This document shows positions 1-5,927 of a stretch of 7,920 nucleotides of DNA, one piece after another. The notes under the pieces are model-generated. The model saw only the letters and a program-made list of their open reading frames with translations. It was not told the DNA's origin and ran no database searches. This DNA comes from an uncultured Clostridia bacterium (GTDB lineage Bacteria > Bacillota > Clostridia > TANB77 > CAG-508). A program made the position numbers and the translations under genes. The stretch spans positions 1-7,920 of the forward strand of contig CANQRO010000064.1 in assembly GCA_947626205.1 (NCBI GenBank), in the 5' to 3' direction. Numbering within the stretch: the stretch's first letter is position 1; the number at the start of each line of letters is the position of its first letter.

Positions 1-314
1 TATGTGAAAAATATGAATTGAACGAAGTATTTTTCTGTGGATTAATTGCTGCAGAATCCGGATGGAATATAACAAAAGGCCATAGAAATAAATGTAACTA
101 CATTAGTATGATGTCTAAAGGAAAAATGATAAAATTTGCATCACCTGAGGAAGGACTAGAAGCAGCTGCAAAATTATTGCATAGTAAGTACCTAACTCCA
201 GGAGGATCATATTATAGAGGTAAAACACTTTCAAGTGTTCAAAAAATATTCTGCCCAGATTCATCAACTTGGGTAGGATTAGTATACGGTTGCATGAAGC
301 AAATTGTAAAATAA
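1..314 (+). CDS. C-terminal fragment of a glucosaminidase-like (GH73/lysozyme-like) cell-wall hydrolase
   Basis: The reading frame is open from the left edge (first whole codon at 3), so the gene starts outside the window and the TTG at 18 is not its start. The visible part encodes about 103 residues. It contains IAAESGWN, resembling the segment of bacterial N-acetylglucosaminidases whose glutamate in E-S-G-W is the likely catalytic acid. It then has NYISMM, FASPEEGLEAAAKLL, a Tyr-rich GGSYYRG segment, and a tail CPDSSTWVGLVYGCMKQI that matches the usual end of this fold. Such enzymes cut the glycan strands of peptidoglycan outside the cell; any signal peptide or wall-binding repeats would lie upstream and unseen. 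It ends at TAA 312-314 just before a terminator. The assignment rests on motif recall; a related lysozyme-like or transglycosylase domain is the alternative. Confidence 0.6.
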   Translation, partial: CEKYELNEVFFCGLIAAESGWNITKGHRNKCNYISMMSKGKMIKFASPEEGLEAAAKLLHSKYLTPGGSYYRGKTLSSVQKIFCPDSSTWVGLVYGCMKQIVK

Positions 315-319
315 TAATT

Positions 320-364
320 GTAAAGTAAGCCTTTCATATAAGTGAGGGGCTTATCTTTACTTTT
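320..364 (+). terminator. Intrinsic terminator of the glucosaminidase-like gene
   Basis: The arms 320-332 (GTAAAGTAAGCC plus flank) and 348-360 pair almost fully with one bulged base, around a loop of about 15 nt. TTTT follows at 361-364. It starts 6 nt after the stop codon at 314. The U-tract is short, so efficiency is uncertain. Confidence 0.7.
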
Positions 365-380
365 AAAGTTTGAGTATTAC

Positions 381-413
381 TATTTTATTATTCAGTTTTT
401 AAATAATAAAATA
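381..413. repeat. AT-only inverted repeat between terminator and infC promoter
   Basis: TATTTTATTATT at 381-392 is perfectly complementary to AATAATAAAATA at 402-413, with a 9-nt loop. It lies after the terminator at 320-364 and before the promoter at 447. It could be a back-up terminator, or chance in AT-rich DNA; there are no G or C bases in the arms, so the hairpin would be weak. Confidence 0.4.
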
Positions 414-446
414 CTTAAGCTTGTTCATAAATATTACAAAAAAGTA

Positions 447-476
447 TTGACAAATTTTATTATACTATAGTATAAT
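447..476 (+). promoter_or_regulatory. Promoter of the infC-rpmI-rplT operon
   Basis: A perfect -35 hexamer TTGACA (447-452) and a perfect -10 hexamer TATAAT (471-476) are separated by 18 bp, the form expected for the vegetative sigma factor. Transcription should start near 483, giving a leader of about 190 nt before infC. The -10 and part of the spacer lie inside a 22-bp palindrome (457-478). Confidence 0.85.
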
Positions 477-478
477 AA
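457..478. promoter_or_regulatory. 22-bp perfect palindrome overlapping the infC -10 box
   Basis: Positions 457-478 read the same on both strands with no mismatch, centred between 467 and 468 (core ATACTATAGTAT). It covers the -10 hexamer and most of the spacer, where a dimeric repressor would block RNA polymerase. A minus-strand TATAAT also results, but no good -35 accompanies it. All bases but one C and one G are A/T, so chance is a real alternative; the operator role is inference. Confidence 0.4.
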
Positions 479-482
479 CTAA

Positions 483-614
483 GTTGAAAGAAGAAGTTAT
501 CCACTTCTCACCTTATCCATTTAAGGAAAAAGGTTATAAAATGAAAATTTTATGCTATTACTATTATGTAATGGGAGATTTGTGGATTGGCTTTATTTAA
601 AGTCAATTTTTTTT
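483..614 (+). promoter_or_regulatory. L20-type autoregulatory leader of infC-rpmI-rplT
   Basis: This is the untranslated leader between the promoter and infC. It holds the segment ATCCACTTCTCACC (499-512), which resembles the conserved part of the ribosomal protein L20 leader known from Bacillota. Visible hairpins are CCTTA/TAAGG (511-526), ATAAAAT-GAAA-ATTTTAT with a GNRA loop (536-553) and ATTAC/GTAAT (557-572). ATCCAC (499-504) can pair with GTGGAT (582-587) and CTC (507-509) with GAG (575-577), closing a long-range structure whose 3' edge overlaps the terminator stem starting at 586. In known members, excess L20 binds the leader and promotes premature termination, tuning all three genes. 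Family assignment is by gene context, architecture and recalled motif; no covariance model was run. Confidence 0.75.
586..614 (+). terminator. Attenuator terminator in the infC leader
   Basis: ATTGGCTTT (586-594) pairs with AAAGTCAAT (599-607) including one G-T pair, with loop ATTT, and is followed by T8 (607-614). It sits 60 nt before infC with no gene ending upstream, so it acts as a regulated attenuator rather than as the end of a transcript. Its first bases overlap the competing long-range pairing 499-509/575-587. Confidence 0.8.
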
Positions 615-660
615 GGTTTAACTAAGAAGTTATTTAAAAATTGATATTAAAAATTATAAT

Positions 661-665
661 GGAGG
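661..665 (+). promoter_or_regulatory. Ribosome binding site that fixes the infC AUA start
   Basis: GGAGG at 661-665 is a strong Shine-Dalgarno sequence. It lies 8 nt before ATA at 674-676, which directly follows an in-frame TAA (671-673). No ATG, GTG or TTG occurs in the infC frame until 758, about 90 nt away, so this site chooses the non-canonical start. Confidence 0.8.
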
Positions 666-673
666 TGTTTTAA

Positions 674-1183
674 ATAAAACAAGAGTTACCAATTAATGAA
701 CAAATTCGTCAAAAACAAGTACAATTAATAGACGATTCAGGACAAAAATTAGGAGTTATGGATACTGATAAGGCACTAGATATTGCATATGAGAAAAATT
801 TAGATTTAGTGCTTGTTGCTCCAAATACAAATCCACCAGTTTGTAAAATTATGAACTATGGAAAATATAAGTTTGAGCAAGCTAAAAAAGAAAAAGAAGC
901 TAAGAAAAAACAAAAGGTATTCGAACTAAAAGAGCTTAGAATTACACCAAACACTGAAGAGCATGATTTTAATTTTAAAACAAAAAATGCAAGAAAGTTT
1001 ATTGAAGATGGTTGCAAAGTTAAAATTACAGTGCGCTTTAGAGGTAGGGAATTAAATTATATCAAGCAAGGCGAAGATATATTAAATAAATTCATTGATG
1101 AATTATCAGATATTGCAATTCCAGAAAAGAAGCCTATTTTAGAAGGCAAGAATATGTTTATTATACTAGCTAAAAAAGCTTAG
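674..1183 (+). CDS. infC: Translation initiation factor IF-3
   Basis: IF-3 binds the 30S subunit, keeps it apart from 50S and checks the start codon-initiator tRNA match. From the ATA at 674 the protein is 169 residues, the normal family length. The N-terminal domain begins PINEQIRQKQVQLIDDSGQK (6-25) and carries VAPNTNPPVCKIMNYGKY (48-65). A Lys-rich linker helix follows (about 66-81), then the C-terminal domain with ELRITPN (87-93), HDFNFKTKNA and RFRGRE (121-126). An ATG start at 758 would remove 28 conserved residues and is wrong. The ATA start fits the known habit of infC using rare starts (AUU in E. coli), which lets IF-3 limit its own synthesis. It is first in the operon, 34 nt before rpmI, and sits behind the L20-type leader. 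Confidence 0.95.
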   Translation: MKQELPINEQIRQKQVQLIDDSGQKLGVMDTDKALDIAYEKNLDLVLVAPNTNPPVCKIMNYGKYKFEQAKKEKEAKKKQKVFELKELRITPNTEEHDFNFKTKNARKFIEDGCKVKITVRFRGRELNYIKQGEDILNKFIDELSDIAIPEKKPILEGKNMFIILAKKA

Positions 1184-1217
1184 AAATAAAGTTTAGAAAA
1201 GAAGGGAGTTTTGAATT

Positions 1218-1418
1218 ATGCCAAAATTAAAAACAAATAAAGCTGCAAGTAAAAGATATCATTACACAGCTAATAAAAAAGTTAAAAGAACATCTGCTAA
1301 TGCAAGACATAGATTAGCAACAAAAACACCTAGACAAAAAATGTCTAGAAGAGCAAGTGCTTATGCTGATAAAACAGTAGAAGAAGGAATTAAAAGATTA
1401 TTACCATACGGTAACTAA
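1218..1418 (+). CDS. rpmI: 50S ribosomal protein L35
   Basis: This is a structural protein of the large ribosomal subunit. The 66-residue product has the typical start MPKLKTNKAASKRY, is very basic, and carries the family pattern NARHRLATKTPRQKMSRR followed by the C-terminal KRLLPYGN. Its length matches the usual 64-66. GGGAG at 1204-1208 provides the ribosome binding site, 9 nt before the ATG. It is the middle gene of infC-rpmI-rplT, with 34-nt and 32-nt gaps on either side, and is presumably controlled with them by the leader at 483-614. Confidence 0.97.
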   Translation: MPKLKTNKAASKRYHYTANKKVKRTSANARHRLATKTPRQKMSRRASAYADKTVEEGIKRLLPYGN

Positions 1419-1450
1419 AAATTAAACTATAGAATGGAAGGTGATTTAAA

Positions 1451-1804
1451 ATGGCAAGAGTTAAAAGTGCAATTATTACACGTAAAAAGCATAAAAAAAT
1501 ATTAAAACAAGCGAAAGGATACTTTGGAGCAAAACATTACAGATTCCGTATGGCAAAACAAGCTGTTATGAAATCTGGAAATTATGCATATGTGGGTAGA
1601 AAAGATAAAAAAAGTAGCTTTAGAAAATTATGGATTACAAGAATAAATGCAGCTGCTAGAATGAATGGTTTAACATATAGTAAATTAATAGCTGGATTAA
1701 AGAAAGCTAATGTAAATATTAACCGTAAAATGTTAGCAGAAATAGCTGTAACAGATGCTAGTGCATTTACAAAAATTGCTGAAATTGCAAAAAATGCAAA
1801 ATAA
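1451..1804 (+). CDS. rplT: 50S ribosomal protein L20
   Basis: L20 binds 23S rRNA early in 50S assembly and, in Bacillota, also represses its own operon through the leader mRNA. The 117-residue product has the canonical length and motifs: MARVKSAIITRKKHKKILKQAKGY-like start, GAKHYRFRMAKQAVMKSGNYAYVGRKDKK (about 26-54), FRKLWITRINAAARMNGLTYSKLI (about 57-80), and a C-terminal domain with NRKMLAEIAVTD. The ribosome binding site is GGAAGGTG (1435-1442). It is last in the operon; a strong terminator follows 73 nt later. Confidence 0.97.
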   Translation: MARVKSAIITRKKHKKILKQAKGYFGAKHYRFRMAKQAVMKSGNYAYVGRKDKKSSFRKLWITRINAAARMNGLTYSKLIAGLKKANVNINRKMLAEIAVTDASAFTKIAEIAKNAK

Positions 1805-1877
1805 TTATATTAAAAAATACTTATTAGCTTAAAAGAAATTGAGTGAAATTAAATAATAAAAATCGAATTAAGTTAAG

Positions 1878-1922
1878 TAAACCTAATCTTATTAAAATAA
1901 TAATAAGATTAGGTTTATTTTT
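1878..1922 (+). terminator. Terminator of infC-rpmI-rplT
   Basis: The 17-nt arms 1878-1894 (TAAACCTAATCTTATTA) and 1901-1917 are perfectly complementary with a 6-nt loop, followed by T5 at 1918-1922. It is a textbook intrinsic terminator in the expected place after rplT. Confidence 0.92.
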
Positions 1923-2055
1923 CTTATTGTATAGGAAAAATCGAAGATTTTTGCTATACAACAAGGTTAAGTTACATTAATCTGTGCATATTTGCGAAGC
2001 AAAATACACATGTGGCTAAGTCGCCTTTCTTATTAATTAATTTTTCTATTGTATA
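1917..2055. repeat. Hairpin-rich non-coding element flanked by imperfect direct repeats
   Basis: The sequence at 1917-1933 (ATTTTTCTTATTGTATA) recurs at 2040-2055 with one T missing. Between them are a long hairpin at 1927-1961 (TTGTATAG.AAAAATC against GATTTTT.CTATACAA, one G-G mismatch, loop GAA) and an imperfect hairpin at 1983-2010 (TGTGCATATTTGC against GCAAAATACACA, loop GAA). A palindrome CACATGTG (2007-2014) and a short GGC/GCC stem (2014-2025) follow. No coding frame of note is present. The density of stems between the rplT terminator and the next promoter suggests a small dispersed palindromic or MITE-like element; this is inference from one copy. Confidence 0.5.
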
Positions 2056-2062
2056 AATAGTC

Positions 2063-2092
2063 TTTACATATTGGCATTAAATATGATATAGT
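2063..2092 (+). promoter_or_regulatory. Promoter of the WG-repeat/acpS/tatD operon
   Basis: TTTACA (2063-2068) and TATAGT (2087-2092) are spaced by 18 bp, a good match to a vegetative promoter. The predicted transcript start near 2099 leaves a leader of about 30 nt with the ribosome binding site AAAGGAG (2116-2122). It also argues against the upstream GTG at 2101 as the start codon, because that codon would lie at the very 5' end of the mRNA. Confidence 0.65.
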
Positions 2093-2130
2093 ATGTAATA
2101 GTGAAAGCAAAATTTAAAGGAGCTAATAGT

Positions 2131-3423
2131 ATGAGTAGAGGAAGAAGATATGAAAAAGAAGGAAAATTAAATATAAAAAAAGTAATTGCTGTAGCAATAG
2201 CATTTGCAGTAATTATAATGTTTATTGTGGGAATAAAAACATTATTATCAACAGATGCAACAGAGAAAATTTCTAAATCAACAAGTTTTTATAATTTGTA
2301 TGATAATGGAAAATGGGGCGTTATAGATGAAAATGGAAAAATTGTAATTGAAGCAAAAAATGATGAAGTTATTACTATTCCAAATTATAAAAAAGATATT
2401 TTTATTTTAACAGAAAATGTAGATTATGATAATAGTACATATAAAACCAGAGTTATAAATTCTAAAAACGAAGAACTATTTACTGAATATGATGAAGTTA
2501 ATGTAATAGAAAATAGTGATTCAAACAATAATTTATGGTATGAACAAGATGTTTTGAAAGTTAAAAAAGATAATCTATGGGGGTTAATTAATTTATCTGG
2601 AGAAGAAATATTACCAATTGAGTATGAAGATATTTATGCTTTAGAAGGAGTTAGAAATAGTCTTATTATTAAAAAGAATAATAAAGTAGGACTAAGTGAT
2701 AATAAAGGTAGTGTTATAATAGAACCAGAGTACAAAGAAATTAGAGGAATTGAAAGTGATTATAAAAATGGATATATTGTAATATCTCAAGCAGGTAATT
2801 ATGGGAAGATAGATTTTGATAAATCTATTATTCTTGGAGCAGAGTATAAAGATGTAAAACCACTTACATCTAAAACGGTATTTGTTGTAAAAGAAAATAA
2901 GAAATATAATTTGATTAATTCAAACAAAGAAGTTTTATTATCTCAAAATGTAGATGATGCACAACAAATTTCTGGAGAAAATGTTGTTGTAAAAATTAAC
3001 AATAAATTTGGAGTTATAAATACTTCAGGTAATGAAATTATAAAACCAGAGTATCAATATTTAGAGTATACATCATTAGATCAAATCATTATAAAAAAAG
3101 ATAATAAATTTGGAATTATGAAACAATCTGGAGAAATAATAATACCTTTAGAATATGATAAGATAACCTATAATAAAAATGCAAATTTAATAATATGTGA
3201 GAAGAAAAATAATGAAGAAGGAATAATTTATTCATCAAGTTTGGCAAATTCAGTAGAAGGTATTATTACAGGTATAAATTATGAACAACAATTAATTAAA
3301 GTAGAGAAAAATGGAGAAGTACATTACTATAATTTCAGTTTAGATGAAAAAACATCAGAATGTAATAAAAAGGGAAGTTATCATTTAGCAGAGGATATGA
3401 ATATATTTTATTATTCCAAATAA
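2131..3423 (+). CDS. Membrane-anchored WG-repeat protein
   Basis: The product is 430 residues, starting at the ATG 8 nt after AAAGGAG (2116-2122). A basic N-terminus (SRGRRYEKEGKLNIKK) precedes one membrane helix at about 18-35 with no cleavage site that I can see, so the rest should lie outside the cell. From about residue 53 to 350 there are about seven repeats of the WG/KWG type (pattern x-N-K-W/F-G-hydrophobic-I-D-x-x-G-x-x-I-I-x-P-E-Y). Clear copies are GKWGVIDENGK (about 60-70), DNLWGLINLSGEEILPIEYEDI (about 147 on), NNKFGVINTSGNEIIKPEYQYL (about 289 on) and DNKFGIMKQSGEIIIPLEYDKI; three others are degenerate. The last 75 or so residues are not repeats. WG repeats are thought to form beta structures for binding or display, with no known catalytic role. 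It is the first gene of an operon, 21 nt before the 411-residue protein. The molecular function is unknown. Confidence 0.8.
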   Translation: MSRGRRYEKEGKLNIKKVIAVAIAFAVIIMFIVGIKTLLSTDATEKISKSTSFYNLYDNGKWGVIDENGKIVIEAKNDEVITIPNYKKDIFILTENVDYDNSTYKTRVINSKNEELFTEYDEVNVIENSDSNNNLWYEQDVLKVKKDNLWGLINLSGEEILPIEYEDIYALEGVRNSLIIKKNNKVGLSDNKGSVIIEPEYKEIRGIESDYKNGYIVISQAGNYGKIDFDKSIILGAEYKDVKPLTSKTVFVVKENKKYNLINSNKEVLLSQNVDDAQQISGENVVVKINNKFGVINTSGNEIIKPEYQYLEYTSLDQIIIKKDNKFGIMKQSGEIIIPLEYDKITYNKNANLIICEKKNNEEGIIYSSSLANSVEGIITGINYEQQLIKVEKNGEVHYYNFSLDEKTSECNKKGSYHLAEDMNIFYYSK

Positions 3424-3444
3424 ATTATAAATAAAGGAGAAGAA

Positions 3445-4680
3445 ATGGAACTAAAGACGAAGTATCAATATACCTATTTTATATATCCATACATTATTAA
3501 TGAAGATAAGTATGAAAAATATTTAATAAAAATACTAAATAACAAAAATATTAGTTGTCATTTTTTCGAAAGAGAAAAAGACTATGATTTATATACTTAT
3601 TTTTTACCTAATATACAAACTTTTATGTTTCAAGGGTTTGAATGGAACAAAGAAAAAATAAAAAAGTTTGAAAGTTTTTCTAAAGAAATGCAAGCAACTC
3701 TTTTATCCAAATATCCTTGTAGTATGTTTGATTACAATTTTGAAAGTGATGTACAGGGAAAAGCAGGGGAAAAAGATGGCATATTTTTCCGTTTACAAAA
3801 AATGCAATTAGTTTGTTTTAACACAGGAGTATGCTTTTTGCTTTTTAAAACTAATATAGAAGAAAGTAACGAATTTCAAGATGTTTTGGATTTTAATTAT
3901 AAATTTAGAGATATAAATTCTGAACTTAAAGAACTAAAGCAATACGAAAATATTAGATTGCAAAGTACTATTTTTAGTGATGTAAAAATATTAAATGATG
4001 TTATTAAAGATATAACTGGAAATGTAAAAGATGCTAAAGCAGTAGATATAGATACTAACAGATTTCTAACATATGCTTATACATGTATTGAGCAACAATA
4101 TTGGAATGATCAAAATCTTTTTAAAGATTTTGAGTTTGAATTTTTAAAATATGCAAATATTTTTCCAAGTTCATATAAATCAAATTTTAATAAAAAGAAT
4201 ATACAAATGTTAAGAAAATGGAAATTTATAAAAGCAGCTTTCACAAAAGAAGGAATGACACTTTTAACATCAAGTATAGATACATATAATTATACAAAAT
4301 TGCCACATGCATATGAAAATCAATATTTATATACATATTTACTTGTTCAATATCAAAAGGTATATTTAAAAAAATTAGAAAATGATTCTAAAGATAAACA
4401 AATGCAAAAAGATATTAGATCTAAATTTATAAATTTTACAAAGAAAATTTGGATACAAGAAGTTACTCATGATGATGTAGGTAGCAATATTTACAAAAAA
4501 GTACGCAATGTATGTGATATAGAAAAAATTTATTCAGGAATGAAAAATAAGTTTGATATAGCATATAAAGAATTAAATATTGAAAGAGAAAATAAAGTAA
4601 ATAAAATTATTATAGTTGTGCTTTTTATTTCGCTAATACTAAATATGATAAACTTTATAGCATTATTAAACATGATGTAA
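3445..4680 (+). CDS. Unrecognised 411-residue protein with a C-terminal membrane anchor
   Basis: I do not recognise a family. AAAGGAGA (3433-3440) lies 4 nt before the ATG. The first 180 or so residues are rich in Tyr and Phe (QYTYFIYPYIINEDKYEKYL; YTYFLPNIQTFMFQGFEW) and appear to be a mixed alpha/beta domain, with a hydrophobic strand pair LVCFNTGVCFLLF near 127-139. A charged, probably helical region follows (NYKFRDINSELKELKQYENI), then long predicted helices including LYTYLLVQYQKVYLKKLENDSKDKQMQKDI. The last 25 residues are a single hydrophobic segment (IIIVVLFISLILNMINFIALL), ending at the membrane with no tail, so the bulk should be cytoplasmic. The plan loosely recalls CorA-like proteins (soluble domain, helices, terminal membrane part), but there is no second clear helix and no GMN motif, so I do not assign it. 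Its position suggests it works with the WG-repeat protein. Confidence 0.8.
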   Translation: MELKTKYQYTYFIYPYIINEDKYEKYLIKILNNKNISCHFFEREKDYDLYTYFLPNIQTFMFQGFEWNKEKIKKFESFSKEMQATLLSKYPCSMFDYNFESDVQGKAGEKDGIFFRLQKMQLVCFNTGVCFLLFKTNIEESNEFQDVLDFNYKFRDINSELKELKQYENIRLQSTIFSDVKILNDVIKDITGNVKDAKAVDIDTNRFLTYAYTCIEQQYWNDQNLFKDFEFEFLKYANIFPSSYKSNFNKKNIQMLRKWKFIKAAFTKEGMTLLTSSIDTYNYTKLPHAYENQYLYTYLLVQYQKVYLKKLENDSKDKQMQKDIRSKFINFTKKIWIQEVTHDDVGSNIYKKVRNVCDIEKIYSGMKNKFDIAYKELNIERENKVNKIIIVVLFISLILNMINFIALLNMM

Positions 4681-4695
4681 ATGAAAGGACAAAAT

Positions 4696-5070
4696 ATGCA
4701 TATAAAATGTGGAATAGATATTATAGAAATAAGTAGAATTACTGAAGCAATAAATGAAAATGGTGAAAAATTTTTAGAAAGAGTGTTTACTAAAAATGAA
4801 ATTGAATATTGTGAAAAAAGTAATTTAGCAAAGTATGAACATTATGCTGCAAGGTTTGCTGCAAAGGAAGCATTTTTTAAGGCTATTTCTGAAAGTTTTG
4901 GAAAATATGAGATTAATTGGACAGATATAGAAATAAATAATGAAATATCAGGTAGACCTAATATTTACTTTTTAAATAAAAGTATACCAGATCTTGAAAG
5001 TATAGATATAAGCTTGTCACACTGTAAGGAATATGCAGTTGCTAGTGTAACTGTTTTATTGAAAGAATAA
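4696..5070 (+). CDS. acpS: Holo-[acyl-carrier-protein] synthase
   Basis: AcpS moves the 4'-phosphopantetheine group from coenzyme A to a serine of acyl carrier protein, activating it for fatty acid synthesis in the cytoplasm. The start is taken at ATG 4696, giving 124 residues that open MHIKCGIDIIEISRI. AAAGGA (4684-4689) lies 6 nt before it, whereas the in-frame ATG at 4681, touching the previous stop codon, has no such site. Asp8 and Glu58 (RFAAKEAFFKA) fall at the positions of the Mg2+-binding residues known for AcpS. FTKNEIEYCEK (31-41) and the C-terminal ISLSHCKEYAVASV (the LSH motif) also match. It is third in the operon: 15 nt after the 411-residue gene and 17 nt before tatD. Confidence 0.95.
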   Translation: MHIKCGIDIIEISRITEAINENGEKFLERVFTKNEIEYCEKSNLAKYEHYAARFAAKEAFFKAISESFGKYEINWTDIEINNEISGRPNIYFLNKSIPDLESIDISLSHCKEYAVASVTVLLKE

Positions 5071-5087
5071 AGAAAGAGGAAAGTATA

Positions 5088-5865
5088 GTGAATTTATTTG
5101 ATTCTCATTGTCATTTAGATGATGAAAAATTTGATGTGGACCGTGATGAAATAATAAGTGAAATTTTTTCATTACGGTATTAAAAAATTAATAAGTGCAG
5201 GTTATAGTTTAGAGGGTTCTAAAAAAGCATTAGAAATTGCAAAGAAGTATTCACAAATTTATACGGTAAGTGGAATATCACCTAATGATATTCCAGATAA
5301 TGTAGAAATAATGGATAAATATTTGAATGAAATTGATAAACTTCTAGATGAAGGAAAAGTTGTTGGAGTTGGTGAAATAGGATTAGATTATTATTGGAAT
5401 AAGGAAAATAAGGAGTTACAAAAATATGCTTTTATAAAACAAATAGAACTTGCCAATAAGAAAAATTTACCGATAGTAATTCATACTAGAGAGGCTGTAA
5501 TGGATACGTTAGATATTTTAAAAAGCTATCCAGTAGAAAAAAAGGGAGTATTTCATTGTTGTCCTCTAAATTCGGAATTAGTAAAAGAAGCATTAAAATT
5601 AGGTTTTTATATATCGTTTGCTGGACCAATAACATTTAAAAATTCGAAAAATGCAAGTGAAGTAATAAATTTAGTGCCAAATAATAGAATACTTATAGAA
5701 ACAGATAGCCCATATTTATCGCCAGAGCCTAATAGAGGAAAAAGAAACGATTCCAGAAATGTAAAATATATCGCAGAAAAAATTGCAGAAACTAAAGGAT
5801 GTACTCTAGAAGAAGTTGCAGAGATAACATATAATAATGCATGCATGATATTTAATATAAAGTAA
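5088..5865 (+). pseudogene. tatD: TatD-family metal-dependent deoxyribonuclease, frameshifted near its N-terminus
   Basis: TatD enzymes are TIM-barrel metal hydrolases with DNase activity. A GTG start at 5088 with AGAGGA (5075-5080) upstream encodes NLFDSHCHLDDEKFDVDRDEIISEIF, including the metal-binding H-x-H (residues 7 and 9). That frame then hits TAA at 5181-5183. The remainder continues in the next frame, joining at the T6 run 5164-5169; dropping one T gives EIFHYGIKKLISAG without a break. The corrected product is 258 residues, the usual length, with VGEIGLDYY (Glu96), IHTRE (His132), VFHCC (His156) and ETDSPYLSP (Asp206). The downstream frame alone, from GTG 5158, lacks H-x-H and would be inactive. 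The usual G-I-H-P-H motif reads GISPND. The cause may be a sequencing or assembly error in the homopolymer, a real mutation or, less likely, slippage. It ends the operon, converging on htpX. Confidence 0.85.
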
Positions 5866-5879
5866 AAGATAAATATAAA

Positions 5880-5920
5880 AAAGCCAGCAATTATTAAATG
5901 CTTTAATAATTGCTGGCTTT
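5880..5920. terminator. Shared terminator between convergent tatD and htpX
   Basis: Two 19-nt arms, 5880-5898 (AAAGCCAGCAATTATTAAA) and 5902-5920, are perfectly complementary around the loop TGC. An A-run at 5877-5882 gives a good U-tract to minus-strand transcripts from htpX, and TTTATATTAATTATTTT gives a poorer one to tatD. The position, 15 nt after the tatD stop and 8 nt after the htpX stop, fits a bidirectional terminator. Confidence 0.92.
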
Positions 5921-5927
5921 ATATTAA

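Noticed and set aside
758..760. ATG as the infC start
   Set aside because: It would delete 28 residues of conserved IF-3 N-terminal domain, and the strong GGAGG site lies about 90 nt upstream.
1917..2055. CRISPR array or tRNA-like structure in the hairpin region
   Set aside because: There are only two imperfect flanking copies with no regular repeat-spacer spacing, and the stems do not form a cloverleaf.
2101..2130. GTG at 2101 as the start of the WG-repeat gene
   Set aside because: The predicted transcript starts near 2099, leaving no ribosome binding site, while AAAGGAG at 2116-2122 is ideally placed for the ATG at 2131.
3445..4680. Assignment of the 411-residue protein as a CorA magnesium transporter
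   Set aside because: Only one clear membrane segment is visible and no GMN motif follows it.
4681..4695. ATG at 4681 as the acpS start
   Set aside because: It has no Shine-Dalgarno sequence and adds five residues not seen in AcpS. AAAGGA at 4684-4689 and the alignment of Asp8 and Glu58 favour 4696.
5607..5846. Minus-strand open frame of 79 codons
   Set aside because: It lies entirely inside well-conserved tatD coding sequence on the other strand, resembles no known protein and has no clear ribosome binding site.
5158..5865. A free-standing short TatD protein starting at GTG 5158
   Set aside because: It would lack the H-x-H metal motif, which is present immediately upstream in another frame with its own start and ribosome binding site.
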